The notes under the pieces are model-generated. The model saw only the letters and a program-made list of their open reading frames with translations, had not been told where the DNA came from and searched no databases. The position numbers and the translations under genes were made by a program. From assembly GCA_023425615.1 (NCBI GenBank), contig JAFACJ010000433.1:1-5485 (forward strand): 5,485 nt of DNA, in the 5' to 3' direction. This DNA comes from Actinomycetes bacterium. Lineage in GTDB: Bacteria > Actinomycetota > Actinomycetes > Streptosporangiales > Streptosporangiaceae. Positions 1 to 5,485 of the stretch are shown piece after piece; within the stretch, counting starts at the first letter, position 1, and the number at the start of each line of letters is the position of its first letter.

Positions 1-437
1 GCGTAGAACGAGCCCTTGCCCGGCTTGTCGATGACCAGCTCGCCGGGCAGCGGCGCGACCTCGGGCACGATCTCCCAGCCGGGCTCGCCGCGGACCAGGA
101 TCCGGCCCTGCGGGCCCTCGTCGCCGATGCCCGCGCCGATGCCGCGGGACCGCCAGAGCTTGTTCGGCGGGCAGTCCGACAGGTCGGTCCTGTGCCCCTC
201 GCGGGTGTGCACGACCGTGAACCCCAGCGGGCGCAGCGCCTCCAGCACCCGGGCGGTGGGCTCCAGGCCCGCACGGGTCAGCTCGAGGTCATAGCCCATG
301 GCGTCGACGTACCCGCCTTTGCCGCAGAAGTCCACCTGCCAGTCGATGCAGATCAACGCGGTCTTCTCGGGCGTGAACGTCCCGTCGTAGGGCCAGTCGT
401 AAGGCTGTGCCACGACAGGACCGTAAGCGCTGCTCAT
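1..437 (-). CDS. BiuH-like cysteine hydrolase (isochorismatase superfamily), 3' end cut by window edge
   Basis: Only the first 145 codons are present; the C-terminal part, including the expected catalytic cysteine, lies beyond position 1. The visible part shows the isochorismatase-fold hydrolase pattern: strand 1 with [14 protein letters not shown] (catalytic Asp32), [15 protein letters not shown] around 77-91, [15 protein letters not shown] around 100-114, and [11 protein letters not shown] at 135-145 with the expected catalytic Lys138. The N-terminal PYDWPYDG, the [10 protein letters not shown] stretch and the RGEPGW motif match my memory of Rhizobium biuret amidohydrolase BiuH closely. That enzyme deaminates biuret to allophanate in the cyanurate/ureide nitrogen route. 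Its ATG overlaps the permease stop as ATGA and has only a weak GGTGG upstream, so it is probably translated by coupling. It is a paralogue of the hydrolase at 2068-2736. The family is secure; biuret as substrate is inference, and ureidoacrylate or another carbamoyl amide remains possible. Confidence 0.88.
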   Translation of the reverse strand, partial: MSSAYGPVVAQPYDWPYDGTFTPEKTALICIDWQVDFCGKGGYVDAMGYDLELTRAGLEPTARVLEALRPLGFTVVHTREGHRTDLSDCPPNKLWRSRGIGAGIGDEGPQGRILVRGEPGWEIVPEVAPLPGELVIDKPGKGSFY

Positions 438-2071
438 TTCGCCACCGTTACTTCCGTGTCAGCAGCGGCCTCCTCCACCGGCCCGGGCGAGGCGACGGAC
501 TCGGGCGCCTCCGCCCGCTTGGCCAGGAGGTGCTCCCGCAGACCGAACCCGACCAGCACCAGTCCGGCGAACAGGTAGCCCAGCGAGACCTGCCCCGCGG
601 CGTTCCAGGCGACCTTCTCGCCGTGCACGAGGCCGATGAAGGACAGGATCGCGCCGACCCCCGCGTATCCCGCCGCCCACAGGAACTTCCGGTCGATGAC
701 GAACGCGGCGATCGCGCCGAGCAGCATGCCCGCCAGGATCGCGCCGCCGCCGAAGGTCTTCAGCCCGTGGTAGACGACGCCCGCCCCGGCCAGGGCCTCG
801 TCCCCCACTTCGGCCGCGCTCGTCCCCGCCGCGCTCAGCACGTTGTCCATCTGGCCCACCGCCCAGGAGGCGATGTTGGGCAGCAGCGCCAGTACCACCG
901 CGGCGGCGTGCGCCTTGGGCACCTCCTGGAACGCCTGGGCGCCGATGAGCAGGCCGATGTAGAGCAGGATCGGCACGATCGCCGGGGTCGGCAGCAGCGC
1001 GTTCAGCAGGGAGAAGAACCCGAGGAAGCAGAACAGCGCGATGACGACGCCGGTGGCCATCGAGTAGGCGGTACGGCCGCCCGCCGCCTTCCAGCCGGGG
1101 TGCCCGATGTAGACGGCCGGCGGGAACGGCGAGCCGAGGGCGGCGCCGACGACCGCGCCGGTGCCGTCGGCCAGCAGGATCGCGCGCAGGTTGTACTCGT
1201 CGCCGGCGACGGCCGCGCTCTCCACGTTGGTCATGCCCTCGGTGAAGTTGTAGATGCCCAGCGGGATCGCGGTCGCCAGCAGCGGCGACACCTCCTTCAG
1301 CCCGTCGATGAGCATGTCGAGCTGGAGGGTCGGCAGGCCGACGCCGATGTCCTTGGCGGCGGCCGAGACGTCGGCGGGCTCCATGTAGCCGCCCGCCCAG
1401 CCGATCGCGGTGCCCACCAGCAGGGCGACGAGGCCGACGGGCAGCCCGAACGGCAGCTTCAGGTCGGTGAAGAAGCCGATGAGCAGGATCACCATCACCG
1501 GCAGGGCGATCCAGGCCGCCTCCCACATCTGCCCGGCGGGCCGCATGGAGATGAACGCGACGGAGATGCCCGCCAGGGTGCCCAGCATCGCCGCCTGCGG
1601 CGTGTACTTGCGGATGTAGGGGCCCACGAAGGCGCCCAGCAGGACGATGAGGCCGATGATGAACGACCACGCCAGACCGGCCGCCCACGCCTTGATGGGG
1701 TCCTTCGTCGCCAGGTACGTCGGCAGCATGATGACGAAGACGACGATGAACATGTGCGGCACGGACGGCCCGTAGGGCATCGCGCAGACGTCCGCGCGGC
1801 CCTCCCTGGCCGCCAGGCGGCGGGCCAGGTAGGTGTAGTAGACGTTCCCGATGAGGAGCTGGATGCCCAGCGCCGGGAGGATGACGCCGTAGACGTCGCT
1901 TCCGGGGATGTTGATGACGCCCAGGCACAGTCCGGCCAGCGTCAGCACGTTAACCATGACGTTGAAGCCGAGGCCGAAGAAGGCGTTGGTGTCGCCGCCC
2001 ACCCAGAAGGGCAGCTTGAAGGCGGGCGCGGCGGGCTCGGACGGCGGGGGGCTGGTGGTTTCGGCGGTCAT
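434..2071 (-). CDS. NCS2/AzgA-like nucleobase-type permease
   Basis: This 545-residue integral membrane protein belongs to the xanthine/uracil permease (NCS2) superfamily, nearest in style to the AzgA/PbuG branch. It probably imports a small nitrogenous ring or ureide compound by ion symport across the cytoplasmic membrane. After a Pro/Ser-rich N-terminus (1-18) come roughly 12-14 hydrophobic segments, for example about 31-55, 61-80, 104-120, 130-152, 161-176, 185-201, 207-226, 338-360, 363-380, 387-405, 440-459, 465-481 and 495-510. Polar charged helix motifs sit where NCS2 proteins bind substrate: [20 protein letters not shown] (274-293, Glu278 and Glu284) and [14 protein letters not shown] (314-327). 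The tail is acidic and alanine-rich. The ATG at 2071 follows GGAGG at seven bases, inside the previous gene's end, and overlaps that gene's TGA as ATGA. A longer start near 2203 would run into the upstream hydrolase and is not credible. Substrate is not readable from sequence; the flanking hydrolases suggest a biuret- or ureide-like compound. Confidence 0.9.
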   Translation of the reverse strand: MTAETTSPPPSEPAAPAFKLPFWVGGDTNAFFGLGFNVMVNVLTLAGLCLGVINIPGSDVYGVILPALGIQLLIGNVYYTYLARRLAAREGRADVCAMPYGPSVPHMFIVVFVIMLPTYLATKDPIKAWAAGLAWSFIIGLIVLLGAFVGPYIRKYTPQAAMLGTLAGISVAFISMRPAGQMWEAAWIALPVMVILLIGFFTDLKLPFGLPVGLVALLVGTAIGWAGGYMEPADVSAAAKDIGVGLPTLQLDMLIDGLKEVSPLLATAIPLGIYNFTEGMTNVESAAVAGDEYNLRAILLADGTGAVVGAALGSPFPPAVYIGHPGWKAAGGRTAYSMATGVVIALFCFLGFFSLLNALLPTPAIVPILLYIGLLIGAQAFQEVPKAHAAAVVLALLPNIASWAVGQMDNVLSAAGTSAAEVGDEALAGAGVVYHGLKTFGGGAILAGMLLGAIAAFVIDRKFLWAAGYAGVGAILSFIGLVHGEKVAWNAAGQVSLGYLFAGLVLVGFGLREHLLAKRAEAPESVASPGPVEEAAADTEVTVAK

Positions 2072-2736
2072 GGGAGGGCCTCCAGGAATTCCTTGGCGGA
2101 GGCGGTCCAGCCGAAGATGCCGCCCTGCGCCGAGATCATTGCGAGTCCTGCCTGCTGGAACTCCTCGAAGTAGGAGCCCACGCAGTCGGACAGGACCAGG
2201 CACTCATAGCCACGGTCGTTGGCCTCGCGGACCGTGGTGTGCACGCACACCTCGGTCGTCACACCCGTCACGACAAGGCTCGTGATGCCCTTCTCGACCA
2301 GCAGGTCCTGCAGGCCGGTGGCGTAGAACGAGCCCTTGCCCGGTTTGTCGATGACGGTCTCGCCCTCGGCCGGGCGCAGTTCGTCGATGATGTCGTGCCC
2401 GTATTCGCCCCTGATGAGGATGCGCCCCTTGGGCCCGGGGTCCCCGATCCGCAGGCTCGGCTCTCCCCGGCTCAGCTTGGCCGGCGGGCAGTCCGACAGG
2501 TCGGGCAGATGCCCCTCCCTCGTATGGATCACGAGCATCCCGGCGGCGCGCGCGGCGGCGAGCACCTCTTGCAGCGGCGGGATGACCCGGCGCAGCATGC
2601 TCACGTCGTTGCCCAGCGTCTCGCCGAAGCCTCCCGGCTCGACGAAATCGCGTTGCATGTCGATGAGCAGCAGCGCGGTGGTGGCGATGTCGAAACCGAA
2701 CGGGTAGGGCGCGGCTTCGACGGAAAGTCCGGTCAT
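2068..2736 (-). CDS. Isochorismatase-superfamily cysteine hydrolase, biuret/triuret hydrolase-like
   Basis: This complete 222-residue cytoplasmic amidohydrolase has the full superfamily triad: Asp26 in LLIDMQRDF, Lys131 in [13 protein letters not shown] and nucleophile Cys164 in [20 protein letters not shown], preceded by the usual cis-peptide Val-Thr. Gln204 in ISAQGGIFG matches the position of the substrate-binding glutamine in BiuH. Length is normal for the family. The neighbouring [13 protein letters not shown] and [11 protein letters not shown] motifs are shared with the paralogue at 1-437, but the N-terminal cap differs ([13 protein letters not shown] instead of [13 protein letters not shown]), suggesting a related but different substrate. 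It is the first gene of the operon. The ATG at 2736 has GGAG six bases upstream; an in-frame GTG at 2766 would add ten residues but lacks a good ribosome binding site and would lie in the expected leader. Triuret, biuret, ureidoacrylate or similar amides are candidate substrates; none is proven. Confidence 0.92.
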   Translation of the reverse strand: MTGLSVEAAPYPFGFDIATTALLLIDMQRDFVEPGGFGETLGNDVSMLRRVIPPLQEVLAAARAAGMLVIHTREGHLPDLSDCPPAKLSRGEPSLRIGDPGPKGRILIRGEYGHDIIDELRPAEGETVIDKPGKGSFYATGLQDLLVEKGITSLVVTGVTTEVCVHTTVREANDRGYECLVLSDCVGSYFEEFQQAGLAMISAQGGIFGWTASAKEFLEALP

Positions 2737-2775
2737 GGGCGACTCCGTCTCTCCCCCGACTCTCACTAACCGTCG

Positions 2776-2787
2776 ATTGTCGACAGT
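2776..2787. promoter_or_regulatory. Putative GntR/FCD operator upstream of the hydrolase-permease operon
   Basis: The site reads ATTGTCGACAGT, containing the perfect 8-base palindrome TGTCGACA (2778-2785). A second, overlapping inverted repeat GTCGA-TTG-TCGAC spans 2772-2784. FCD-type GntR regulators commonly bind short palindromes with a GT-N(2-3)-AC core, which this fits. It lies between the GntR gene (stop at 2838) and the first operon gene (start at 2736) and directly follows a possible -10 element, so binding would block transcription initiation. The palindrome is seen directly; the identity of the binder is inference. Confidence 0.55.
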
Positions 2788-2817
2788 TTTATGTCGGGGA
2801 CGGCCCCTGCCGGTTAA
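2788..2817 (-). promoter_or_regulatory. Possible promoter of the hydrolase-permease-hydrolase operon
   Basis: On the minus strand, TTAACC (2817-2812) and CATAAA (2793-2788) are spaced by 18 bases and each matches four of six consensus positions. This is the only AT-richer patch in the gap. The predicted start near 2781 falls within the palindromic operator and leaves a leader of about 45 bases ending in the GGAG ribosome binding site. The match is moderate, so the promoter is tentative. Confidence 0.4.
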
Positions 2818-2837
2818 GCCCCTGTAACAGGCGGCCC

Positions 2838-3470
2838 TCAGCCGATGTACGTACGGGCGCCGTGCGACGCCAGCGCCGCCAGCGCCGTCTCCTGATCGCC
2901 CGAGGCGATCGCCTCGTACAGCCTGCGGTGCCGCGCCACGCCCTCCTCCGGGGCGCGCAGCTCGGCCTCGCGCCGCAGGTTGGCGGCCATGTAGAGCTGG
3001 AGCTTGAGGATCACCGGCTCGTAGGCCAGCAGGAGCTGGCGCTGCCCGGCCAGCGCGACGAGCGCCAGATGGAAGCCGCGGTGCGCCTCGCTCTCGGTGA
3101 GCGCGTCGCCCGCGGCCGCGGCCCTGTCCATGTCCTCCAGCGCCGCCGCCAGATCGGCGAGCGCGACGGGACCGGGAAGCGCGCTGCCGACGGCGTGCCG
3201 CTCCAGGACGTCGCGCAGCCCGAACAGCTCGTCCACGTCGCGGGCAGACAGCTCGGCGACCCGCACCCCGCGGCGCGGCAGATGCTCCACCAGGCCCTGC
3301 TGCCCCAGCAGGCGCAGCGCCTCGCGCAGCGGGGCGCGGCTGATCCCGAACCTGGCGGTGAGCTGCTCCTCGATCAGCCGGTCGCCGGGTGCCAGCGCGC
3401 CGCTGAGGATCTCCTCCCGGAGCCGGCCCGTCACCAGCTCGACCAGGCTGGCGGGCTCCAGGAAGTCCAC
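2838..3470 (-). CDS. GntR-family transcriptional regulator, FadR subfamily (FCD domain)
   Basis: This 210-residue protein is a ligand-responsive DNA-binding regulator. The N-terminal winged helix-turn-helix (about 8-72) carries the family signature: [20 protein letters not shown], then [19 protein letters not shown] and [13 protein letters not shown] for the wing. The all-helical FCD domain (about 75-208) follows and retains His134, His181 and His203 of the usual metal site. The usual Asp of the DxxFH motif is replaced by His130 (HRGFH), and the normal AGN reads AGQ. FCD domains bind small organic acids or related metabolites. I chose the GTG at 3470 because AGGAG sits five bases before it; longer in-frame extensions run through the coding region of the upstream reductase. 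It lies 11 bases after that reductase, hence probably cotranscribed, and just upstream of the hydrolase-permease operon, which it likely controls through the palindrome at 2776-2787. Confidence 0.9.
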   Translation of the reverse strand: MDFLEPASLVELVTGRLREEILSGALAPGDRLIEEQLTARFGISRAPLREALRLLGQQGLVEHLPRRGVRVAELSARDVDELFGLRDVLERHAVGSALPGPVALADLAAALEDMDRAAAAGDALTESEAHRGFHLALVALAGQRQLLLAYEPVILKLQLYMAANLRREAELRAPEEGVARHRRLYEAIASGDQETALAALASHGARTYIG

Positions 3471-3475
3471 GACCG

Positions 3476-3484
3476 CTCCTCTCA
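3476..3484 (-). promoter_or_regulatory. Ribosome binding site of the GntR gene, touching the upstream stop codon
   Basis: On the minus strand the reductase stop TGA (3484-3482) is followed by G then AGGAG (3480-3476), five bases before the GTG start at 3470. This strong site decides the regulator's start and suggests translational coupling with the reductase gene. Confidence 0.7.
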
Positions 3485-4120
3485 GCGTCGGCGGTACCTC
3501 AGAAAGAGATGGTCTCCATCCTGCCTCACGCCGGCCAGTACCAGTTCCCTGGCCACCGCCGGGCCGTTGAGGATCCGCATCGTGCCGCCGCCCAGCAGCA
3601 TCGGGCTGACCGTCAGGCACAGCTCGTCCAGCAGGTCGGCCGCCACCAGCTCGCCCAGCAGCAGGGGGCCGCCCTCGCACAGCACCCTGGTCAGGCCGCG
3701 CGCGTGCAGTTCGGCCAGCGCCGTCCGGTGGTCGACCGAGTGGTCGCCTGCGACGATCACCTCGGCGTGCTCGCGCGCCTCCTCCAGCCCCGGCGCCTTG
3801 GCGGTGGTGATCAGCAGGACCTCGCCCTGGAACAGCGGGGAGGAGTAGTCGAAGCCCAGGGTGCGCGACACGATCGCCAGCGGCACCACCGCGGGCCCGT
3901 ACCCCTCCGACCGCACCGTCCCCGCGCCGACCAGCACCACGTCCGACAGCTCCCGCAGCCGGTGGAACAGCCGCTTGTCCGCCTCGTTGGCCAGGCCGCC
4001 GCTCAGCCCGTCATGGGCGGCGGCCCCGTCGATGCTCGCGATCATGTTGGCGCGCAGCCAGGGACGTCCCTCGGGGTAGGCGTACTCGGCGTACTCGTCG
4101 TGCTCTGCGTCCTGCGTCAT
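3482..4120 (-). CDS. Stand-alone RibD C-terminal-domain (dihydrofolate-reductase-fold) reductase, Rv2671-like
   Basis: This 212-residue predicted NADPH-dependent reductase has only the RibD_C fold; the zinc deaminase domain of bifunctional RibD is absent. Visible motifs are [21 protein letters not shown] (21-41, with the conserved Ser-x-Asp-Gly), [20 protein letters not shown] (55-74, cofactor loop), [11 protein letters not shown] (148-158) and [17 protein letters not shown] (163-179). The arrangement matches mycobacterial Rv2671 as I remember it, a protein reported to act as an alternative dihydrofolate reductase. A role in riboflavin, pteridine or folate-type reduction is therefore plausible but unproven. 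The N-terminus is acidic and tyrosine-rich (residues 4-15). The ATG has only a weak AGGGA upstream. It sits 34 bases after the alpha/beta hydrolase and 11 bases before the GntR gene, all in the same direction. No riboflavin genes are visible nearby. Confidence 0.87.
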   Translation of the reverse strand: MTQDAEHDEYAEYAYPEGRPWLRANMIASIDGAAAHDGLSGGLANEADKRLFHRLRELSDVVLVGAGTVRSEGYGPAVVPLAIVSRTLGFDYSSPLFQGEVLLITTAKAPGLEEAREHAEVIVAGDHSVDHRTALAELHARGLTRVLCEGGPLLLGELVAADLLDELCLTVSPMLLGGGTMRILNGPAVARELVLAGVRQDGDHLFLRYRRR

Positions 4121-4154
4121 ACGTCCATCCCTACACGGTTCCGGGCGGCCGTCG

Positions 4155-4988
4155 TCAGTTGCGGTCGATGTGCTCGGCGACCAGGGCGGCGATCTCGTCC
4201 GGGTGGGTGACCGGGGCCCAGTGCCGTGCCCGCAGCCTGGCGAACCGCAGGTCGCGCGCGTACGGCAGCGCCGACTCCGCCAGCCGCGCGGTCACGAACG
4301 GGTCGTCCACGGGGATGACCACCTGGACGGGCACCTCCGTGGTGCGCTCGCGCGGCCGCAGCAGCCGGGAGGGCATGTTGGCGCGGTAGAGGGCGACGCC
4401 CGCCGCCCCGTCCTCGGCCACGGTCGGCGCGAAGTGCCCGGTGCCCGGCAGCCTGTCGGTGCCGGCCAGGACCCGCAGGCCCAGGCCCGAACGCCAGGTC
4501 AGCTCCGGCAGCAGGGGGAGCTGGAAGAACCCGATGTACCAGGAGCGGACCAGCTGGGCGAGCCGCGCCGGCAGGCCGGCGCCGCGGTTCCAGCGGCCCA
4601 CGTGGTCGAGGCAGGGGCCGGAGATCGAGGTGTAGGAGACGAACCGCTCCGGCATCGTCGTCACCGCCTCCCAGCCCTGGATCGAACCCCAATCGTGCCC
4701 GGCCAGATGCACCGGGCGGCCCGGTGAGACCTCGTCGAGGACGGCGCGCAGGTCGTTCATCAGGGCGGCGAACCGGTAGGCGCCGCGCTCGCGCGGACGC
4801 CCCGACTCCCCCGCTCCCCGCACGTCGTAGGTGACGACGCGAAACCGCGGGGCCAGCCGCTCGACGACCCCGTCCCACACCCGGCGGGTGTCGGGATACC
4901 CGTGCAGCAGGACGGCGGTCGGACCGTCCGGGTCCCCCTGGACCTGGACCGCGATCTCGACGCCGTCGCCCTCGACTCTCGTGCGCAT
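4155..4988 (-). CDS. Alpha/beta hydrolase, epoxide-hydrolase type (EphD hydrolase-domain-like)
   Basis: This 277-residue soluble enzyme has the complete epoxide hydrolase residue set. It carries the oxyanion-hole HGYP (29-32), a nucleophile elbow GHDWGS (97-102) with Asp99 rather than Ser, lid tyrosines Tyr151 (SWYIGFFQLP) and Tyr201 (ALYRANMPS), an acid near Asp228/Asp229 (VDDPFV) and catalytic His256 (RARHWAPVTHPDE). These predict hydrolysis of an epoxide, or less likely an ester or haloalkane, via an aspartyl-ester intermediate. The SWYIGFFQLP and ISGPCLDHV stretches resemble the hydrolase half of mycobacterial EphD, which normally carries a C-terminal short-chain dehydrogenase; here the protein stops after the hydrolase. 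I chose the ATG at 4988 over an upstream TTG at 5024 because that TTG is part of the apparent -35 box. The substrate is unknown; there is no obvious functional link to the ureide operon. Confidence 0.9.
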   Translation of the reverse strand: MRTRVEGDGVEIAVQVQGDPDGPTAVLLHGYPDTRRVWDGVVERLAPRFRVVTYDVRGAGESGRPRERGAYRFAALMNDLRAVLDEVSPGRPVHLAGHDWGSIQGWEAVTTMPERFVSYTSISGPCLDHVGRWNRGAGLPARLAQLVRSWYIGFFQLPLLPELTWRSGLGLRVLAGTDRLPGTGHFAPTVAEDGAAGVALYRANMPSRLLRPRERTTEVPVQVVIPVDDPFVTARLAESALPYARDLRFARLRARHWAPVTHPDEIAALVAEHIDRN

Positions 4989-4994
4989 CCGCCG

Positions 4995-5024
4995 ATTACA
5001 GTCGCCGCGGGCTTCCGGGGTCAA
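4995..5024 (-). promoter_or_regulatory. Promoter of the epoxide-hydrolase-like gene, predicted leaderless
   Basis: On the minus strand TTGACC (5024-5019, five of six consensus) and TGTAAT (5000-4995, five of six) are spaced by 18 bases. The ATG begins seven bases after the last base of the -10 box, where transcription would be expected to start, and no ribosome binding site fits in between. A leaderless mRNA, common in actinomycetes, is the natural reading. Confidence 0.65.
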
Positions 5025-5064
5025 GATCTACCCGGGGTGCCACGGGGCTTGGCCGACCCGCCGG

Positions 5065-5099
5065 TACACTGTGTCCGTTGCATCACCATTGGCGAAAGG
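5065..5099 (+). promoter_or_regulatory. Possible -10 element and ribosome binding site for the small membrane-protein pair
   Basis: TACACT at 5065-5070 is a fair -10 box, but no convincing -35 lies 16-19 bases upstream. GAAAGG at 5094-5099 is a clear ribosome binding site seven bases before the ATG at 5107. The region is divergent from the leaderless promoter at 4995-5024. Confidence 0.45.
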
Positions 5100-5106
5100 C
5101 GCACAC

Positions 5107-5325
5107 ATGTCTGGCAGCGGCGGCGGGTCGCACGCGGGTCTTCTCAAGTCCTGGGTCGCGGTCGCCATCATCTTCATCGGCTTCGTCGTCGGCGCGCTGG
5201 GCCTGCCGCTGGGCGTCTGGCCGATGTTCTGGGCCGGCGTCGCCATCGTCGCCGTCGGCGGTGTCTTCGCGCTGTACGTCCGGATCATGGCCGACGTGGT
5301 CTACGCGGTGCCCCCGCAGATATGA
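5107..5325 (+). CDS. Small two-helix membrane protein, function unknown
   Basis: This is a 72-residue protein with a Gly/Ser-rich N-terminus (MSGSGGGSHAG), a first membrane helix at about 15-34 (WVAVAIIFIGFVVGALGL), a short LPLGVWP turn and a second helix at about 39-60 (MFWAGVAIVAVGGVFALYV), ending in VVYAVPPQI. The layout, with a His before a Lys-Ser-Trp at the start of helix 1, recalls the small actinobacterial HGxxPAAW/DUF6704-type membrane proteins, but the signature is not intact, so I leave it unnamed. The start is supported by GAAAGG at seven bases. Its TGA overlaps the next gene's ATG as ATGA, so the two are probably cotranslated and may form a complex. Confidence 0.8.
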   Translation: MSGSGGGSHAGLLKSWVAVAIIFIGFVVGALGLPLGVWPMFWAGVAIVAVGGVFALYVRIMADVVYAVPPQI

Positions 5326-5485
5326 GATTCCACCGGCTGTCCTTCGAGGAGGAGATGCGGGCGCGCCAGCTGGCCCGCAAGCCCCTCGAAGAGGGTGACA
5401 CCTTCGAGCACGGCCCCGCGAAGATCATCTTCTTCGGCCTGCTCGCCGTGGTCGTGGTGACGCATCTCATCGCCCTGGTCATCCT
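5322..5485 (+). CDS. Small membrane protein, start only; cut by right window edge
   Basis: An open frame of 54 full codons starts at the ATG that overlaps the preceding gene's stop and continues to the window end. It begins MRFHRLSFEEEMRARQLARK, a charged, probably cytoplasmic stretch, followed by a hydrophobic helix at about 34-54 (KIIFFGLLAVVVVTHLIALV). An internal ATG at 5355 has AGGAGG only two bases before it, too close to serve, so the coupled start at 5322 is preferred. I do not recognise the family; it may be a small accessory membrane protein. Confidence 0.7.
   Translation, partial: MRFHRLSFEEEMRARQLARKPLEEGDTFEHGPAKIIFFGLLAVVVVTHLIALVI

Noticed and set aside
407..2173. A 588-codon open frame on the plus strand opposite the permease
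   Set aside because: It is a shadow of the high-G+C permease gene: composition is Arg/Gln/Asp-rich and low-complexity, with no family motif and no ribosome binding site, whereas the minus strand encodes a coherent membrane protein.
2737..2766. GTG at 2766 as start of the first hydrolase
   Set aside because: It lacks a ribosome binding site, lies in the probable leader close to the operator, and adds residues not typical of the family; the ATG at 2736 has GGAG at six bases.
2796..2807. GGGG-ACGG-CCCC inverted repeat as a terminator after the GntR gene
   Set aside because: The stem is only four pairs with no following T-run in the direction of transcription; it lies in the promoter spacer and is probably compositional.
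3471..3680. Longer start for the GntR regulator
   Set aside because: The extension is Gly/Arg/Pro-rich, overlaps the end of the reductase gene by about 200 bases, and a strong ribosome binding site supports the GTG at 3470.
3728..3737. GGTCGACC palindrome as a second regulator site
   Set aside because: It is inside the reductase coding sequence, differs from TGTCGACA at its outer bases and is expected by chance in GC-rich DNA.
5015..5038. Direct repeat CCGGGGT (5015-5021 and 5032-5038) near the divergent promoter
   Set aside because: At seven bases in a C/G-rich gap it is too short to support a binding-site claim without comparison to relatives.
1..5485. CRISPR array, tRNA/rRNA gene, insertion sequence or attachment site
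   Set aside because: I saw no regularly spaced repeats, structured RNA signatures, transposase motifs or terminal inverted repeats anywhere in the window.

Overview
The window is about 70% G+C with strongly GC3-biased genes, GTG/ATG starts and a leaderless-type promoter. It reads as an actinomycete chromosome; a Streptosporangiales-like host is only a guess. It is densely coding: five genes plus one cut gene-end run leftward (minus strand) and two small genes run rightward from a divergent promoter region near 5000-5106. There is no gene-free stretch longer than about 120 bases.

Left block (1-2820, minus strand). A tight operon reads: isochorismatase-superfamily cysteine hydrolase (2068-2736), NCS2/AzgA-like permease (434-2071), then a second paralogous cysteine hydrolase (start at 437, running off the left edge). 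Both junctions are 4-base ATGA stop/start overlaps. Both hydrolases resemble the biuret hydrolase (BiuH)/triuret hydrolase branch of the superfamily. The most economical reading is a transport-and-hydrolysis unit for a small carbamoyl/ureide nitrogen compound such as biuret, triuret or a nucleobase breakdown product. The exact substrate is inference.

Middle block (2838-4120, minus strand). A GntR-family regulator with an FCD ligand domain (2838-3470) lies just upstream of the operon. A palindromic site in the 101-base gap between them overlaps the expected transcription start and is a good candidate for its operator. The regulator is preceded at 11 bases by a stand-alone RibD C-terminal-domain reductase (3482-4120) resembling mycobacterial Rv2671, and its ribosome binding site abuts that gene's stop codon.

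Right block (4121-5485). An epoxide-hydrolase-type alpha/beta hydrolase (4155-4988, minus) has a well-formed promoter that places the transcript start on its ATG. Divergent from it, a 72-residue two-helix membrane protein (5107-5325, plus) overlaps by ATGA with a second small membrane protein (5322 onward) that runs off the right edge.

The part most worth following up is the regulator-operator-hydrolase-permease-hydrolase unit.
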